Positions 62,595 to 64,000 of a DNA stretch of 64,000 nt are shown piece by piece. Positions within the stretch are counted from its first letter, which is position 1. The number at the start of each line of letters is the position of its first letter. The translations under genes and the position numbers were made by a program. Under the pieces are notes generated by a model. The model did no database searches. It was not told the origin of the DNA and saw only the letters and a program-made list of their open reading frames with translations. Source of the stretch: Hyphomicrobium zavarzinii ATCC 27496 (GTDB lineage: Bacteria > Pseudomonadota > Alphaproteobacteria > Rhizobiales > Hyphomicrobiaceae); assembly GCF_000383415.1 (NCBI RefSeq), contig NZ_KB911265.1, positions 1 to 64,000 on the forward strand, written 5' to 3'.

Positions 62595-64000
62595 TCAGGC
62601 CGGCGTCTGGGCGGGGCCTGCCGGGCGGCGCGGCCGGAACAGGCGCCTTATCATCAGCAGCACGAACAGAAACGCGACACCCAGCGCGCCGACCAGGAGG
62701 GGGTGCTTCTCCCAGATGAGCACGGGAGAGATGCGCCCGTCCCAGGCGGCCTTGGCGTCGTCCAGGATGAGCTCCGGATTGCCCCCGCCATCCCGCAACA
62801 TCATATCAACGGCGCGTGCCTGATCCTTGCTCGCCAGTACGGCTTCTCGCACGCGCGGCGAGGCGAGGCTCTGCATCTTGGCGGGCGTTGCCGCGACGGC
62901 GGACAGCACGCGTGCGCGCGGCTCCGGCTCGAGGCCGTCCAGGTAGCGCGCGAGCGTCTCCAGCTCCGATTCCGAAAAGCTGCGGGCGAGACGCTTCAAA
63001 TCCTCGGTGCCAAGACCGAACAGGCGATCCCTGGCTTCCGGCTGGAGGCCAGCGAGGCGGGTGATCGCGACGTGATCGTCGAGCTTCAAGAGCGTGGATA
63101 GAGTGGTGCGGGTGAAGCCCGAGGGCGCGGCGCGGCGGTAGATCTCATGCTCCAGAACCCTGGGAAGCTGGTCTCCGGCGAGGGCCGACCATCCGAGCGC
63201 CGCATCGATGGATCGCGTGTCGCGCGCAATGGCCATGGCGGGCTCGGGCAGGAAACGGACCGCCTCGTTCAGGGTGCCATCGGAGAGGCGCTTCAGGACG
63301 CCCTGCTCGCCGTCCGAAGCGAGCACCAACGCGACGACCTCGTCCAGACGCGCCAATTGCTCGGGCTTCACGGTATCGAGGAACGTGCGGAACCCCTCGT
63401 TCTTCTCCGCGATCTCGAGGGCTTTCTGGTGCGCCCTGCGGAAACCCTGCCAGATCTCGACGACGCGGTCGGCGGACTTGGCGGCGATCTCGTGCAGGTG
63501 CGCGTTGATCTGCTCGCCGATGGTCTTCGCGAGCTCTGCTTTCACCATGTCCTTCGTGGCGTCGGACTTCATCTCGTCGGAAATGATGGGAAGCACGCCA
63601 TTGCGCAGCTCCCAGATGTCCTTGGCGACGAGAACGAGGCCGACGCCGCCTGCCGCGACGGAGACGAGGCGGGCGAGGATGCTGCCGGCGAGCCGCTGGC
63701 CGACACGCGCGGCGATATTCGCGAGCTGACGGCGGACGAGAAGAATTGCGGCGCCGGCGATGCCCTGGCTCGACTGCTGAATGACAGAGCCGGACGATAT
63801 GGTCGCGCGGCCGGCGACGCTCTCGAGGCCGAAATCCCGCTCCACGTCGGTCGTGACCACTCCCGCAACGGTCGCGCCGTAGCGCTTACCCAGGAACGCG
63901 CGCAGGCATTCGAGCGACGGGCCGACGGCATCCTGGCTCGCCAGCTCCAGCGTGCGGCCCACCTCGTTGCCGACACCGGTCGCAAGACTTTCGATGGCGG
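62595..64000 (-). CDS. Membrane-anchored hypothetical protein, partial (5' end outside window)
   Basis: The frame is open to the right edge, so the start is missing; the 455 residues after an internal GTG at 63962 are not the full protein. A hydrophobic stretch near LARLVSVAAGGVGLVLVA and a C-terminal membrane helix (LLVGALGVAFLFVLLMI) flank a long helical region rich in Leu/Arg/Glu, perhaps tandem helical repeats. No family recognised. Next to lysS, with a 101-bp gap. Confidence 0.75.
   Translation of the reverse strand, partial: AIESLATGVGNEVGRTLELASQDAVGPSLECLRAFLGKRYGATVAGVVTTDVERDFGLESVAGRATISSGSVIQQSSQGIAGAAILLVRRQLANIAARVGQRLAGSILARLVSVAAGGVGLVLVAKDIWELRNGVLPIISDEMKSDATKDMVKAELAKTIGEQINAHLHEIAAKSADRVVEIWQGFRRAHQKALEIAEKNEGFRTFLDTVKPEQLARLDEVVALVLASDGEQGVLKRLSDGTLNEAVRFLPEPAMAIARDTRSIDAALGWSALAGDQLPRVLEHEIYRRAAPSGFTRTTLSTLLKLDDHVAITRLAGLQPEARDRLFGLGTEDLKRLARSFSESELETLARYLDGLEPEPRARVLSAVAATPAKMQSLASPRVREAVLASKDQARAVDMMLRDGGGNPELILDDAKAAWDGRISPVLIWEKHPLLVGALGVAFLFVLLMIRRLFRPRRPAGPAQTPA

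Overview
The window is high-GC chromosomal DNA from an alphaproteobacterium of the order Hyphomicrobiales. Evidence: a DivL-type kinase with tyrosine in the H-box, a ChvG/ChvI pair next to a regulatory PTS (HPr, EIIA-Man, short HprK), class I lysyl-tRNA synthetase, an AccD that has lost most of its zinc-ribbon cysteines, and alpha-type AddAB. Two copies of pqqA and a GTP-type PEP carboxykinase point to a methylotroph-like, Hyphomicrobium-related organism. That last step is inference. No rRNA, tRNA, CRISPR array, phage or complete insertion sequence was recognised.

Layout. 0-12.2 kb, mostly + strand: a TIGR02300 protein (-), then aroA-cmk-rpsA, sppA-ihfB-lapA-like, trpF-trpB-trpA-accD-folC. 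12.2-31.1 kb, - strand: trxA, addA/addB, a MurU-type nucleotidyltransferase, a TsaE-AmgK fusion, divL-like, ahcY, HPr, EIIA, hprK, chvG, chvI. This order is familiar from Hyphomicrobiales chromosomes (established knowledge). 31.2-44 kb: a HugZ-like protein, GTP-PEPCK, an FAD oxidoreductase, a pentapeptide-repeat protein, a redoxin with a His/Cys-rich tail, the PrfH-RtcB ribosome rescue and repair pair, an Rrf2 regulator with a disulfide-type flavoprotein, and a HAD hydrolase. 44-54 kb: small envelope proteins, two unannotated pqqA mini-genes each with its own promoter-like sequence and terminator, a GNAT, an acyltransferase, a PodJ-like SEL1 protein and a TSUP transporter. 54-64 kb: the Lhr-type helicase and PdeM of the ligase-associated DNA damage response, pyrD, a stand-alone DUF262/DUF1524 protein resembling GmrSD-type restriction enzymes, lysS and a partial gene.

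How the genes work together. Aromatic amino-acid supply (aroA, trpFBA), fatty acid and folate synthesis and translation (rpsA) form the housekeeping block. The PTS, ChvG/ChvI and PEPCK block would link PEP status and envelope signals to carbon flux. AmgK plus MurU is the anabolic wall-recycling route. AddAB and Lhr-PdeM handle DNA breaks, and PrfH-RtcB handles ribosomes cut by ribotoxins.

The least explained signal is a repeat family present as two arrays (1-78 and 53543-53707). Each array abuts the TAG of a minus-strand gene. They share flanks but carry 10-bp hairpin stems that differ at four positions, all compensated. Other signals worth checking are a strong-SD 40-codon ORF overlapping the rtcB start, a perfect inverted repeat over the Rrf2 start codon, and a possible AUC start for folC.
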